Source: Bisporella sp. PMI_857
Taxonomy: Eukaryota; Ascomycota; Leotiomycetes; Helotiales; Helotiaceae
Reading direction: 5' to 3'
Assembly (NCBI GenBank): GCA_021307315.1
Contig: JAJSPD010000084.1
Span: forward strand, 1-64,000
DNA length: 64,000 nucleotides
Shown here: positions 52,518 to 63,902 of the stretch, piece after piece
Position numbering within the stretch: position 1 is the first letter of the stretch
Layout of the letters: each line of letters opens with the position of its first letter
Position numbers and translations under genes: made by a program
Notes under the pieces: generated by a model
Seen by the model: only the letters and a program-made list of their open reading frames with translations
The model's database searches: none
What the model was told of the DNA's origin: nothing

Positions 52518-55434
52518 TTACTGTTGTGAAGATTTGCCAAACTTATTAATTTGCCCGAATGGAGCACCCTCCGTAAAAAACTCGGTCATATCGCCAACCT
52601 CGCGAATCCTTGTCTCTCTCGGTGTATAAGGTCTGTGATAGACTAAATGTGGACAAAGAGAGTCTTCTATGTCCATACTTAAAGAATCTTCTGTGTCTCG
52701 GATACAGTCATAAGTCAGTACCCGAAATTCTGTGCTAACCATGAATTTGAATGAGTTTTCTGTTTTTGGCCAAACCTTGTTCAGATGGTGTGTGAAGCCT
52801 TTCAGTTCGTGTGCATCTTCTTTAATCATGCTTCTTTCCCAAATAAGTGCTACAAGCACTTGCACATGCTCATTTCCGTTAGGTTTGCGTATCTGAAGAA
52901 TTATGCCGCGGGGAGGACCATTCGCTACATATAATCCAACGCTTTGTCCCACTGAAATTCCTTGCCATCGCTGAAGCATTTCAAGTTTATTCCAATCATA
53001 CAGACGTTCGAATGGTGTGATACGGAGAGAAGATAGTCCCTGAGATTCCGGCGGAATGTGGAAGAGTGGATCGTCCGGAGGCAGTGATACTGATATATCC
53101 GAACCTGGGCGAGCTGTAAGTAATTTCTCACTCTAAAGTCAAATATGACTAACTCTCGAATGCTTCTTGCTCTACGGTAAAATGCCGAATCTTTCGCCTT
53201 TTCGGGGACAGGCCAAGATTATAACTCTTTCTTTTCTTCCGAACTCCACTCCGAAGCGTATTACCTGTTAGGATGGACGCTTGATCGTTGGGGATTCCAC
53301 AAGATGAATTTTTGGTTTTCCAGCACGGTACCCCCAGGCTTTCCGGATCCCATCCCTTTCCATCATAGTTCCGAGCCTCTGCGATCTTGAAACCACAATT
53401 GAAACCTTGATGATAGACACCATCTTCTAGGTAGATAATTTGGCCGGGATGTTGAATGAATTCAGAGTGTTCGATTCCGTGCTTGAGTAGAAAGCGTCGT
53501 GAAACGTAAATATTGCGATGGCGGATAAACTGCTCGCAAAACTGTGATTCGCTTTCACTTAAGCCAAGGTCTCGCCGAACCGCATGTTCCAGCTTCGTCC
53601 GCTCCTTACGAGGAATTGTTGTCCATACTGTTGGTGCACCACAGACATTATGATTCAAAGACTTGAGTCCATAGTCTTTTATGTGCAGCTGAAAAACGGT
53701 ACCAAATCCTTGGCTGATAAATGCCTGGCATGCATGAATGCCAGGTACCTGCCTTGAGGTGTTATCAAGTGCGGAGCACTTCAAGGGTGAAATTGCAGAC
53801 TTCCGGAGGTAGCAGCGCCTCCGTTCCATCTCTTTTGAAACGTCTAGATTCGTAATATAGCCCGCTGCTGTTCGCGTCCCACTGTAGACCTCCTGTTCAA
53901 ATTGAGCCACCCAATCATCAGAGTCACGGCTCTCAGGGGTCTCTATTTGTATTAGTTGAACAGGAATAGCAATTTGGGCCGATCTTGGAGTTAATTGAAA
54001 TATATTACGGTCCACAATAATATCGTGATATATTGCGGAGCCGGATATCTCGGGAGAGCGGCCTTGACTCTGTGTTCCGACCCCAGGCAGCTCGGGGACC
54101 GTTATTCGAAACACGTTTGTACCGTTGTCTCTTTGCGTGAGGCAGTCCAGATATCTCGAAAGGTCCTTCCATTCTTTTACATCCGGAAAAACGTCAACCA
54201 CTTCCTTCTGGGCGGCTAGAGGAGGGGTGTCTGAGTCATTCATGTTTGATTCTATGACATTTGTACCAGAGGTTGGGTGATCACCTGAATGGCGATTGCG
54301 ACGTAAAGCGGGAGGAGTATAAAGAACAGGAATGGTGGGCGGTTGATGGACAATGCCAGGTGTATTGGTCAACTCTTGAGGTACCCCTGCCCAGAGCTGC
54401 ACCTTAGCTGGTGAGCATATTCGCCAGCTATTGTTGGATAATCTGAATTTGATGCCGATCATGGTGTTCATTACGATTGGTTGTCCCACTGATACTTGAC
54501 ACTCCTGCTCTGGTTTCTCTAACGTATGAACTTCTGGATCGAACAAGTCCCCGAGCCTCGGGTTGATAGCCTCAAATTTTCCTGGATATGAAAAAATCCT
54601 TGCGTTCAGCTCTGTCGCTATGTCTACCATCTCCTTCTGAAACGAAACATCCGTTTGATTTATGCCCACTATTGGCGAGATAACGGCGCTCCAAATATAT
54701 CGGTGGATTCTCTTCTACGGTTCGAATTCGAGTGTTCTGGATTATAACCTCAGCTTCTTGAAGCGAAAGGCCACCTAATTTACTTGTCAGCAGGTTTCTG
54801 TGTTGTAAATTGCTCTAGACATACTGTCTATGAGACAACTTTGCAATACCGTAGCATCATCAAACACAGAATGCGAATCAAAGACAAATTCACAGAACAA
54901 GGAGTTAAGAACTCCACGGATCCAAAGTTCCGGACTCAAATTTTGGATCTTTGAATCCACGACCTTGCTTCTGATGTTGCCTTCCAGAGAAACTCCAAGA
55001 GAACGGCGAATTACTTCAAGAACTGCAACATATTCTCCGCTCGGATCCGTTGTTCCCTCTTCTCGAATAAAGGGATGTTGCAGAAAGGGTAGATTCTTCG
55101 GTACAGTCGCAGTGTATTTGATAATCAAGTCCTCGAAACCTTCCAGCGTCTGACGGAGCGCGCTGTCCGCCAGGTGCTCGTGGTTAACTTTAGACGTGCT
55201 ACCGGCAGAATTGCGAGGCTTGCCCGGTCGCAAACATGAGCTACGGTCTCCGATAAATGCAGCGCTCTGTCCTGACCCTTCAGGAAATGTGGCCGTCGAT
55301 TTCGAAGCAACCACCAGCCGTCGTGAGTGTATTTGAGGGGGGTTGTCAGGGGTGTTGGGTACCGAATATATGTCGGGTCTCGGAGGGCTATCCCGAGATA
55401 GCTCAGGCGTTGATGGAAGTTCAGAGGATGCCAT
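52518..55434 (-). pseudogene. KDM4-like JmjC protein gene, altered metal site
   Basis: The start is ATG at 55434. The first part (MASSELPSTPELSRDS on) ends in a shift near 54796, then LLTSKLGGLSLQEAEVIIQ reads to a second shift near 54668, then about 500 open codons. The JmjC core reads FGTVFQLHIKDYGLKSLNHN, CEQFIRHRNIYVSRRFLLKH, and YLEDGVYHQGFNCGFKIAEA, which matches KDM4-type histone demethylases block by block. The first ligand pair, H-x-E in KDM4, is H-I-K here (codons 53677-53685), while the later His (YHQGFN) is kept. A 40-nt intron (53114-53153, GTTAGT..ACAG) joins to a final exon ending GKSSQQ at 52518. The two shifts suggest a pseudogene or assembly errors. A LINE lies about 50 bp before the ATG. 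Confidence 0.72.
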
Positions 55435-55483
55435 GCGCTTGGATGATGGAAACTCTAGAAGTGTTGTTGGACTTGCACTGAGG

Positions 55484-57016
55484 TAGTAGTAGTAATTTCA
55501 TTAACGCTGGGGAAGCAAGTCCCAGAGGCACAGTCGAAGATCCGCTAAGCCTATTCTAGCTACGTCCAAACTCGGTTCTAAGCCCAAAACAGCAATACCT
55601 AAACAAACTCCCTAAACTGTTCTCTACACGCGTTTTCTGTTCCGTAAAAATTGTCTTACCTATCCTATCCCCATTCTATAGCCTGTAGCCCGTAGACAAC
55701 AAAGACCTCTCTCTTGCACCCAATAATCCTCCACAAATGTCGAGTCGGTGCAGAGTAAATCATCCTATCATAGACCGCCCAGATGCCGGCAACTGCATGC
55801 GGTGGTAGAGGGGTTGTGCTGGATTGAAAATAGGCTGGAATAGATCGCATTAGTCGTACGAATGCAATGGTGATGGTCGTAACTTGGCAAGCTCCCGTCG
55901 GTAAACTGGACACCCTGGGTCAGTAGCCTTGTGGGCACCCTTTCCACCACATGGTGCGCACTTAAAGGTCGTCGAGGTGCATTCCGATGCGGAATGCCCT
56001 GGGAGTGCACACTGTCCACAGATTGGAGCCGGCGCTCGGCATCGTGCAGGTTGACGGCCGAGAGCAAATGGGCGAGTGTATGCGCACTCCCCGTTTGCTA
56101 TAGTAACCGTTATCTTTGCCAAAAGCTTATCAACCTCCTTTTTCGTGTCCAAATATACAACCATCGAGCGATACTCCTTGTCAATCGACACATTCCCAAG
56201 CCATCGCATCTTATGAACCTTGACCCCATTTAGCTGACCGAAAACCGAACAACCCATCTCATCTACCGCTGCTCCATGATATGCTCTGTCAACCCTCATT
56301 GGATACCACTGTTCTCCGTACAGCGTTCCCCTATCAAAGTGTGTCCTAACCCAGGTGTCATCCTTCCGTACGTTGTCGACGTCCTTACCGTGGAAGAGAA
56401 GCCGGTACCGGCCATTCCCCTTAGAATTGACTCCTAAGCACGTTATGTCCCTCTCCTTTAGAGCCTCATTTACACGTCTGCGCACGGCACCTGCGTTTCC
56501 CTCCTTGATCTCCGGGATCGTCACTCGACTAAGGTCGAGTCCAATCCCCGGGATCTGACCTGGGGCTATCGATGGCGGTGGAGACGATGGAGGCGACGGC
56601 GGGGGTGGAGGGCCGATAGGGGGAGATGTATTGACTCGTGGGAGAAGTTCATTTCGTATAAGCTCTTCTAAGGTTTCGATGCGTTTCTCCGCCTTCTCTG
56701 CCCGGTGCTCTGCGGCCGCGAGGGCAGTTTCGACTCGTGTAAGGAGGGCTTTAATTTTGTGCCCATTGGTCAGTATCCAGTGGGGCTGATGCTGGTTGAG
56801 ATGTCGTATCCTTCGTAGAACTGTTGACCTTTTTCGCATGTGGCGGTGAACTGGGTTCGAAGGGCTGTGTGCGCTTCAAAGGACGTCCACGGGTGCTCGT
56901 AGTTTGGACTGTAATCGACTCATCGCCATTCAGTTCGTCAAGCAATTCGAATGAATTGCCTTTTCGGTTGTTCAAGCTGTTCTTGCTGTTCTTTGGCATT
57001 GTTACACAAATGGAAA
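55484..57016 (-). mobile_element. LINE copy carrying ORF1 only
   Basis: The minus strand has ORF1 from ATG 56999 to a stop at 55850, then about 360 bp without reverse transcriptase, and a 3' tail ending TTACTACTACTA (55484-55498). The tail resembles that of the neighbouring LINE. A 1-nt shift near 56755 splits ORF1. ORF1 stop and a following ATG overlap as TAATG. The 5' side is cut by the second LINE. Confidence 0.72.
55850..56999 (-). pseudogene. LINE ORF1 (gag-like) with CCHC knuckles, one frameshift
   Basis: The product begins MPKNSKNSLNNRKGNSFELL, shifts frame near 56755 (WAQ to KIKALLTRVETALAAAEHR), has a coiled coil (AEKAEKRIETLEELIRNELL), a Pro-rich linker, and an RNA-binding region. 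Near the end are zinc knuckles CGQCALPGHSASEC and CAPCGGKGAHKATDPGC. ORF1 proteins of Tad1-type LINEs bind the element RNA. The frame is otherwise open for about 380 codons. Confidence 0.8.
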
Positions 57017-57038
57017 TAGTAGTAGTAGTAGTAGTAGT
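57017..57038. repeat. TAG/CTA microsatellite, 3' tail of LINE
   Basis: About seven TAG units (CTA on the LINE strand) directly follow AATAAACTA at the LINE 3' end. Confidence 0.85.
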
Positions 57039-57323
57039 TTATTGCGCCCGGCTAAGCCTAAAGGGCCCTATTCTATATTACATAATACACTTCCTTCGGT
57101 GTTTCTAATGCCTCCTGAAGCCCATACAGAACTGCTTATATTTACATTTTCCAATTTCAGTAACACATATTCAACGTGGTCTCGTGCGTAGTTAGTAGCA
57201 AGTTAACTTGAAGTTCATTCCTCCAAGTGTTCAATGTCCTATTGTCGGCGACTGAAGCGAGACCTGCTGGGGACACGAGGGTGATAAAGGGTTAGTCGGA
57301 ATAAAAGAAAGAAATAGGAGTTC

Positions 57324-60300
57324 CTATTGTAGGGAGTTAGTTGCCTGCTCTACTTCCATGTCCAGTCGTCTTGTGGCTATGGCAAACTTGATCGTTGCTC
57401 GAACCGCGTCTATATTTGGTGTCCATTTCTCCGGGTCAGATGGAGCTTTCCCTCCCAGGTAGAAGGAGAGGTTGCCTCTTCTAGTGTCTGTCTGTGCTAG
57501 CATTTGCGTTCGGTATGCGTCCCATCTCGTGCATCGGAAAAGGAAGTGCTTGACAGTTTCTGTTGCCTGTCCGCAGGCACATTGGTCAGATTCCGCTGCT
57601 CCAATCCGGTGAAGATATCCGTTCAGTCGTGCCATTCCTGTACGGAGCTGTGCTAATACGCTCGCTTCTCTCCGCTTGAGACCGTCGTATAGGGTACGAG
57701 TATGTTTTCCTGGCAGTGCGGTGTCTATTTCTCTGGAATACTTTCCCACCTCGTCTGGTAGTGTTCTTGTTGTCCTTTCTGCTTTTTCCTTGTTGATGGT
57801 TGTGGATTTGGCTTGGTAGCATTGCCCTTGCGGTATTCGGCCGGGCTCGGTAGCTTGTCGTGCGGCTTCCTTTGCTCTCCTGCCGAGCTCGAAGCTCTCC
57901 TGAGACGGGATCCAGATCATGGAGATAGAATTGCCTCCTTTTCTCAGCGTGGAAGCTACCTCGTAGATTTCTTTAATGCTGGTTTGCCCTGATTGATGTC
58001 TTGGTTGGCTCGTTGCTAGCAGGGCTCCCTGGTTGCTTGAAATAATCGTGATCTGTCTTCCCACCAGGTGTATAGGTAGGCGCTTCATTGCCATCGCTAT
58101 CGCGGCGAGTTCAGCCGTGTACGGGTTCTGTTCCGTTCTTGCAGCCAGCGTGACTGAGTATGCAATCGGTTCTCTGCCTGTTACAATGCCGAGAGTGTCG
58201 TGGATAGTTCCTCCCATCCCAACTATCGACTTTCTCGTGGACGAGCTTGTCGCAATCCGAATGCCGCAAATGGTATTCGCAATATTAGTAGTCTCCTCTG
58301 TTCCGAGGTCGATGGTCGCGAGGATCCGTTCCTCCCACGGAGCTATCACATAGGGTTGAATGACCTCCATCTTATCTGTTGGCATGTTTTGATGCGCATG
58401 AGCTATCTTTTGCAATGGTGACGTGAATCTCCGGAGTACTCTAGTGTTTAGCTTCGATATCGGATTCGTCTCGGGGAGCGTGCGGATGTTGACCCACAAC
58501 TTCGTGGCCTTCTCTGCCCACCGCTCGCTCACTGTGCGTATGCTGGCCTCGGCTTCTGCAACTGCAGTTGCGACGGTTCGGAAAGCTCCTATAACGGCTT
58601 GTGCTCCGATTCTTTGTATTCTGTTCATTAAGGCCATACCCTTGCATCCACAAGCATACATCCACAGGTTTGACGCGTAGTCCACGACTGGCGCTACCGT
58701 CGCTCCAAACAGCTGCCTTGCAGTTGAGGGGGAGACCAGTCGTAGTCGTTTTAATGCCATCGCGGCAAGAAGGCCCTTGGTCGTTGCTTTCCCGATGTGC
58801 TGTACATACCGGAGTCCTGAGTCCATAATGACTCCTAAAATCTTGGCGGCCTCCTTTGGTACGACTGCCTCCCCTTTGATAGTGAACGATCTGGTACTGA
58901 TTCGGTCATGCCGTCTAGTGAAATGAATGATTGCTGTCTTCTTGCCTTCGAACGTGGCTCCGCTCCGCCTTTCCCAGTCCATTGCTTTGTCGATGATAGC
59001 CTGAATCCCTTCTCGGTTCGCATCTGCTGATGATCCTGTGACCCACGCATTATAGTCATCCACAAATGCTATTGAACCACCATTTGCATTCAGTTTGTGT
59101 TGAACTAGGTCGGCATTGAAGAAGAGGAACAAGATTGGTGAAAGTGGTGACCCTTGCGGTAAGCCTGCTTGTGGGAGTGGCTGCTGTCGAGAGGCGAGGC
59201 CATTACTAGTATTGTTGCTGTGCGTTCCGAGCAAAAGGCATCAATCCACCTCACTAGGGCCGGTGGGATGCCTCTTGCTGCGAGTCTCTGCACCAGCCTG
59301 TCCTTGTACACTCCATTGTATGCGCCCTTCACGTCGAAGCTAACCAAGCTAAGGACCTTCTTTGATCTCCATGCATTATAGATGTGTTCTTGCAGCAGCA
59401 GAAGTGCCTGTTCAGCCGAGCGCTTCTTTCTAGCCCGAAGTGATTCGTAGGGAGAAGACCAAAGGTCTCTACTGCATGCGATATTCTTTCAGCAATCACC
59501 GATTCTAGTGTCTTTCCTAGTGTGGAGAGCAGCGAGATCGGCCTCCATGAATTTGCGACCGTGTAATCATCTTTGTTTGGCTTTTTCAGCGGTATGATCT
59601 TGGCATTTCTCCATTGTGTAGGGAGTTCCCCTTCGTCCAACGACGTCTGAAAGAGGAGCAACACCCTGTCCTTGACCACTGGCCATACCTGCTTCCATAC
59701 CATGGCTGGTAACCCATCCTCTCCTGGCGCCTTCCACGACTTCGCCGCAAAAATCCTCCGTTCGACTTCTTCCATGGTCAGGGGAGGCATCGACACTGCG
59801 GTTCGCTGTGGTCGTGGTCCTTCATCGTCTATCCTGTCCGGTAGTGGGGGAAAGAACACCGACAGCAGTTCCTCTGCTTGTTCAGTTTTGTTTGTTGTGG
59901 TGGATCCGTCTCTTCTCGTCAGCGGCGGTATCTTGTCAAATGCTGAACTGCCACTAGGATCTAGGTACTTTGCGGCTTGCCATATGTTTGTGTCATCTGC
60001 GAGGAAGTCCTCCCAGTGCGCCTTTTTCTGTTTCCGGACAGCATCATGGTATTCCTTAGCAGCTTCATTCGCTTGCTGTTCTAGTTCAGGAAACATGCGA
60101 CCCATCCGTCGTTGAGTTCTAGCCTGGTTCCTCCAGTATGTATAGACTCGCCGCAGCTGTGTGAGATCTGTTGTCCACCATCTCTTCGCGTATGGTGAAG
60201 GCTTCGCCCTTGGGGTGAGTGCATGGACTGCCTCCAGCACTGCTGTCATCAACCCATCTGCCTGTTGCTGTACACTGCCACCAAGTGGAACGAAGCGAAG

Positions 60301-61104
60301 ATTGGTCGTAATCCTGTCCTTTATGTTGGTCCACGGAGCATTCTTGAAAAGCAGCCTTGCTTCAACAACTCGTTCCGGAGTCGCAACGTCGAACGTCGTC
60401 TGAATTGCTCGGTGATCGGACCCATGCTCCGTTGTGTGGACTGTACACTTCACTACTGACGTTGCCAATTCCTCGGAAGCCAGTATCAGATCAATTGTTG
60501 TCTCGTGATTCCCCCGTTGCCACGTCTTCGTGCCCCTCGGGAGTAAGCTGTGAAGGGCATGCTCACTCATGAGGTCGATGATTGGGTCGGCCTCGCCTTG
60601 CCTTTCCCGTGAGACGTCCTCTCCTCCCCATAATTGATCGTGCCGGTTGAAATCCCCGGCAAGGACCACATCCACTCGGGTGCCAATCTTGCTGCGTGTT
60701 TCTCTTATTACCTGGTGTAATTCGCGTATCGCAACCCTCAATGTCTCTGCATCCTGCGGTTCAACGTAGACCGACACTACCAGTATCGACCGGTCTGGGA
60801 GTCGCAATACCGCTGCCGTGAGGTCCGATGATTGTATTGGCACCTGTTCTGCTTCGATATCCTTCCGAATCCAGAGCATGCTCCGAACCGCCCACCTTTC
60901 CACACGTTGGACTGTGGGTACTATTTTAATCCAGTTTGGGTGTCCCATTGGGGCTGTCACCAAAGTGCCGTCGATGATCCTCGCATATGGTTCAGATATC
61001 GCCAACACTCCACAATCCTTCAATTGCTCATCACTCATTAAACTGTGTTGCACCTCTCGCTGCTTCCGGACATTCAATTGGAGTATTTGAAAGGTTTTAC
61101 GCAT
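57324..61104 (-). pseudogene. LINE ORF2: endonuclease, reverse transcriptase, RNase H-like; two frameshifts
   Basis: ORF2 starts at ATG 61104 (MRKTFQILQLNVRKQ). The AP-endonuclease domain shows ISEPYARI, LAGDFNRHDQLWGG and GSDHRAIQTTF. Reverse transcriptase follows with KSWKAPGEDGLPAMVWK, SWRPISLLSTLGKTLESVIA, a middle block in another frame (LVSFDVKGAYNGVYKDR), GLPQGSPLSPILF and the catalytic FVDDYNAW. The C-terminus has an RNase H-like part (TAELAAIAMAMKRL; ISSNQGALLA, where the usual Asp is not present) and a Cys-rich CACGQATETVKHFLFRC. Single-base losses at about 59436 (G run) and 59203 shift the frame out and back, so about 1,260 residues would be encoded without them. It would nick DNA and copy its RNA at the target. 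Confidence 0.88.
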
Positions 61105-62434
61105 CCTGGGAGCGGTGGCGTGTTCCGCAGTTCCCGCTGAGCGATTCGTGTGGCCCTCCGCATGTGACACACTTTGGTATTACTGCTTGGCATTCACTGT
61201 GATGGTGTCCTACTTGAGCACACTTGGCACAGACTCGCGGTTGCGTGCATGAGTACGCCTTGTGCCCGATTTCCTGGCATCGATAGCATTTCTGTGGACC
61301 ATATCGCGGCTCGAAGACCCTGGTGTAGGCCGACTCTCCTGCAACATGGAAATATTGGTCTTGTAACAGTCGTGCGGCTTCGCTGCCTTTTGTGACGTAA
61401 ACAACCATTGAACCATAAGCTTTCCCCGCGTCTTTCTTACTGAGCCACCCGATCTTGGCTATGTGGACCCCGTTTTCCTCCCCAAGGACTTCGGCGGCGC
61501 CAGGTAAAACATTTCCGTCGTGATCGAGTATAGTTGTTCGATTGACATTGTCCACCTTGACCGGGTACAATTGGTCTCGCAGCACTCGGACTCCCTCGGC
61601 CGCAGTTTTCTGGGCCGCTTCCTTGACCCGTTGGAGTTCAGCTTCGTCTCTGCATACAATCTTGATGCGTTCCGTGTTCCTAGCGTCTTTGATCACCGCA
61701 GCGCAGCGCCAATTTGCTTGTCCTTCCCCGGTGCGAATCTCCTCCTCAATCGCCTTCCGAACTGCCCCAGGTTGGGCCTTGCTTCTCTCTCCCTCCCCAA
61801 CTCTGGACGTGTCAACGGTGCAGTACAGCGTATCGGTCATTGTTGACGGCGTGGTGCGCAGGGAGAGGGTTCGTACATTGCTGGGTGAACTCTCTGGTGG
61901 CGTTCGGGCGACTTCTGCATACGATGGGGATGGGCTTGACGGTGCTTGGGCATTGGACAGCTGGGTCTGAATCTTTTCCATCATATCTGTAACCTCTGCC
62001 TTAAGCTCTGCCTTAAGTGTTTCTATCTGCTTCGTAAAAGTCCGCGTTATAGTTTCGATCTGGGTCACGTGCTCCTTCTTCTGTTCCTCCATTGCTTTCA
62101 ACAGCGACTTGACCAAGTCAGTGAGCACTTTGATCTGCATATTTGCGCTTGCGTTCGCTTTTTCGTGTACCGGCTGGTTCGGGGTCGCTGCCGCTGTTGC
62201 AGGACGTTCTCCTGCCTTCGCGGCGAGCGCCTTAACCTTCGTCGCCACACTTTGCTCCTTGGGATGCGCGCCGATCCCTGTTCGTCTTGTTTGCAACGGC
62301 ATGGGAGCTTCCTCAATTACTTCAATCGTGTCCTCTGTATCGCTTGCTACCGCTCTAGAACTTCTCTTGCTCCATTCTAATGCCTTTGACGTCTTGACGC
62401 GTTCCCGGCTCGACTGACGCGTCACGACCTCCAT
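61097..62434 (-). CDS. LINE ORF1 (gag-like) protein, open
   Basis: The ORF from ATG 62434 encodes about 445 residues. It has a basic start, a long coiled coil (LVKSLLKAMEEQKKEHVTQI to AELKAEVTDMMEKIQTQL), a middle RNA-binding-type region, and three zinc-knuckle-like motifs: CYRCQEIGHKAYSC, CAKCAQVGHHHSEC and CVTCGGPHESLSGNC. The last codons overlap the ORF2 start in ATGCGTAA (61104-61097), so ORF2 may be translated by re-initiation. No stop or shift is present. Confidence 0.88.
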   Translation of the reverse strand: MEVVTRQSSRERVKTSKALEWSKRSSRAVASDTEDTIEVIEEAPMPLQTRRTGIGAHPKEQSVATKVKALAAKAGERPATAAATPNQPVHEKANASANMQIKVLTDLVKSLLKAMEEQKKEHVTQIETITRTFTKQIETLKAELKAEVTDMMEKIQTQLSNAQAPSSPSPSYAEVARTPPESSPSNVRTLSLRTTPSTMTDTLYCTVDTSRVGEGERSKAQPGAVRKAIEEEIRTGEGQANWRCAAVIKDARNTERIKIVCRDEAELQRVKEAAQKTAAEGVRVLRDQLYPVKVDNVNRTTILDHDGNVLPGAAEVLGEENGVHIAKIGWLSKKDAGKAYGSMVVYVTKGSEAARLLQDQYFHVAGESAYTRVFEPRYGPQKCYRCQEIGHKAYSCTQPRVCAKCAQVGHHHSECQAVIPKCVTCGGPHESLSGNCGTRHRSQDA

Positions 62435-62464
62435 CCTCCACACAACTACCGATTCTCACTAATT

Positions 62465-62518
62465 TGATTGCTGGCTGACTTGATTGCTGGCTGACTTGAT
62501 TGCTGGCTGACTTGATTC
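62465..62518. repeat. 16-bp tandem repeat in LINE 5' UTR
   Basis: Three copies of TTGATTGCTGGCTGAC and a partial fourth lie just upstream of ORF1. Repeats in LINE 5' UTRs can act as promoter units; that role is inferred here. Confidence 0.8.
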
Positions 62519-62530
62519 GCGCCCGGCTAA

Positions 62531-63027
62531 CGTACCTGATCACTTCATCACTGGGTTAGTCATTGACGAAGCAACTAGGGTTGTCTGTGGTCACGTGTCT
62601 GGCTCGACACCATCTAAGCTCAGCGACCACAATTCTAACAATAAGGGCGAAGATGAGTAACATCCCGGATTTGAATGATGTGGGGAATGAATGCATATTA
62701 TTCTCGTTGTGGTGATGACGGTTAAGTTCAGGAGCGGGCTCCCGTTGAAATCACGCCACTTTATGTTCGTGGCTTTGCCCTCTAACCCCAATCTCAGGAG
62801 CATCTCCTAAAGGAACAAGTAACCGCCACTTCACGTCTGCCATGTAATAATCACAACCGTTGTATAACCGAAGGAAGATGTTCCAATATTAAAAAATTTG
62901 TATTCTCATCTTCCGATTCGAATGTGCTTGGTTAGAAATTGCTATGATACGTAGTTAAGAAGTAATTCGGAAATTTAGCTCAACCACATCCCAGAACCAT
63001 TATGTTGCCTCTGACCATGTAATACCG
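62531..63027. other. no recognisable gene
   Basis: Interval between the LINE and the DUF1275 gene, which is transcribed toward it. Nothing identified. Confidence 0.45.
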
Positions 63028-63902
63028 CTAATCTTCAGCAGTTTGCCAGAGCCAGGGAAGAACTATAAACAACTTGAGCCCAGCCGCGATCCACAAAACA
63101 CCAGCCATACCGATCGAACTGTGAGCTAACAAACTACCTATAATGACGCCGAACAAAAGCAAGACTGGTGCACAAAGCCTGCGATTTCTCTCGGCGTTAT
63201 GCAGCGCAAACAGCTCAGTATCTGAGAACAGGTCACAGTAGATACCCGTTAATACAACACTAGGGAGAACGTTATATCTAAGCGCTCTGCTTGTTATAGC
63301 CTGGCCACAGCCTTGGAAGGCGACCAACGCAATGGGCACGAGAACACTCCAGTCGATGTCGACTTTCTCGTTGGTCGGCCCTGGGCCCCAAGTAAGGATT
63401 GCTGCTGCTATAGTGATCAGTCCCATCTGCGCCAGTATGGACACGCAAAGGACCCAATGCCGGCTGGGCGTCAAGTACTGGTGAAAGCGGCTGAACCAGA
63501 AAGATCCCATGCAGAATGCGATGAAAGAGACGCCCGATTTGATCCACCCCTTTGGCTCATGTGGTGCGGCCAAGCCGAGTCCAACATAGATGATATTTCC
63601 TAGACAAATCTCTGTCAGTCTGCACGCTAACATGGCTCGCTATAATGATATGATCCGAACGGACCTGTTTGCATAGAAATGAAGGACCCCCAAGTAGATA
63701 TGAACGCGCTATCGAGGAGACCAGTGATGATATAGCATACGAGAAGAACTATATCGGCCCAATCGCGATAAACATTGGCCATCTTCTTACGCCAGCCAGA
63801 AATTAACACCGGGTGTCCGAGGAGCGGAGGTTCCTTATGAGCGCTAGTCCTGTTGCTAGCAGTCGAGTTGCTTAGAGCGCCATACCCGTTTGATGGCACC
63901 AT
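63028..63902 (-). CDS. DUF1275 (YoaK-type) membrane protein, 269 aa
   Basis: Exon 1 (63902-63665) encodes a hydrophilic start and the first helix (YRDWADIVLLVCYIITGLLD), ending in WGSFISMQTG. An intron of 65 nt (63664-63600; donor GTCCGT is weak, acceptor TAG) joins to NIIYVGLGLAAPH in exon 2 (63599-63028). SFISMQTGN and the following helices (GVSFIAFCMGSFWFSRF; VLCVSILAQMGLITIAAAIL; VPIALVAFQGCGQAITSRAL; AGVLWIAAGLKLFIVLPWLW) are the DUF1275 pattern. The family is of unknown function and lies in membranes. The reconstructed gene has no stop or shift and the size is normal. It lies at the right edge of the transposon-rich area. Confidence 0.85.

Larger units (their letters stand above)
57017..62530 (-). 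mobile_element. near full-length Tad1-type LINE
   Basis: It spans ORF1 (61097-62434), ORF2 (57324-61104), a 3' UTR of about 280 bp and a (CTA)n tail. The 5' end is placed near 62530 because the 5' UTR holds three 16-bp repeats (62465-62518); the exact edge is uncertain and no target duplication was found. It lies 17 nt before the ATG of the ORF1-only LINE. The 12 bases GCGCCCGGCTAA occur at both ends (57044-57055, 62519-62530). Confidence 0.85.

Noticed and set aside
61520..62417. Several plus-strand ORFs over 100 codons
   Set aside because: They are shadows of the minus-strand LINE ORF1.
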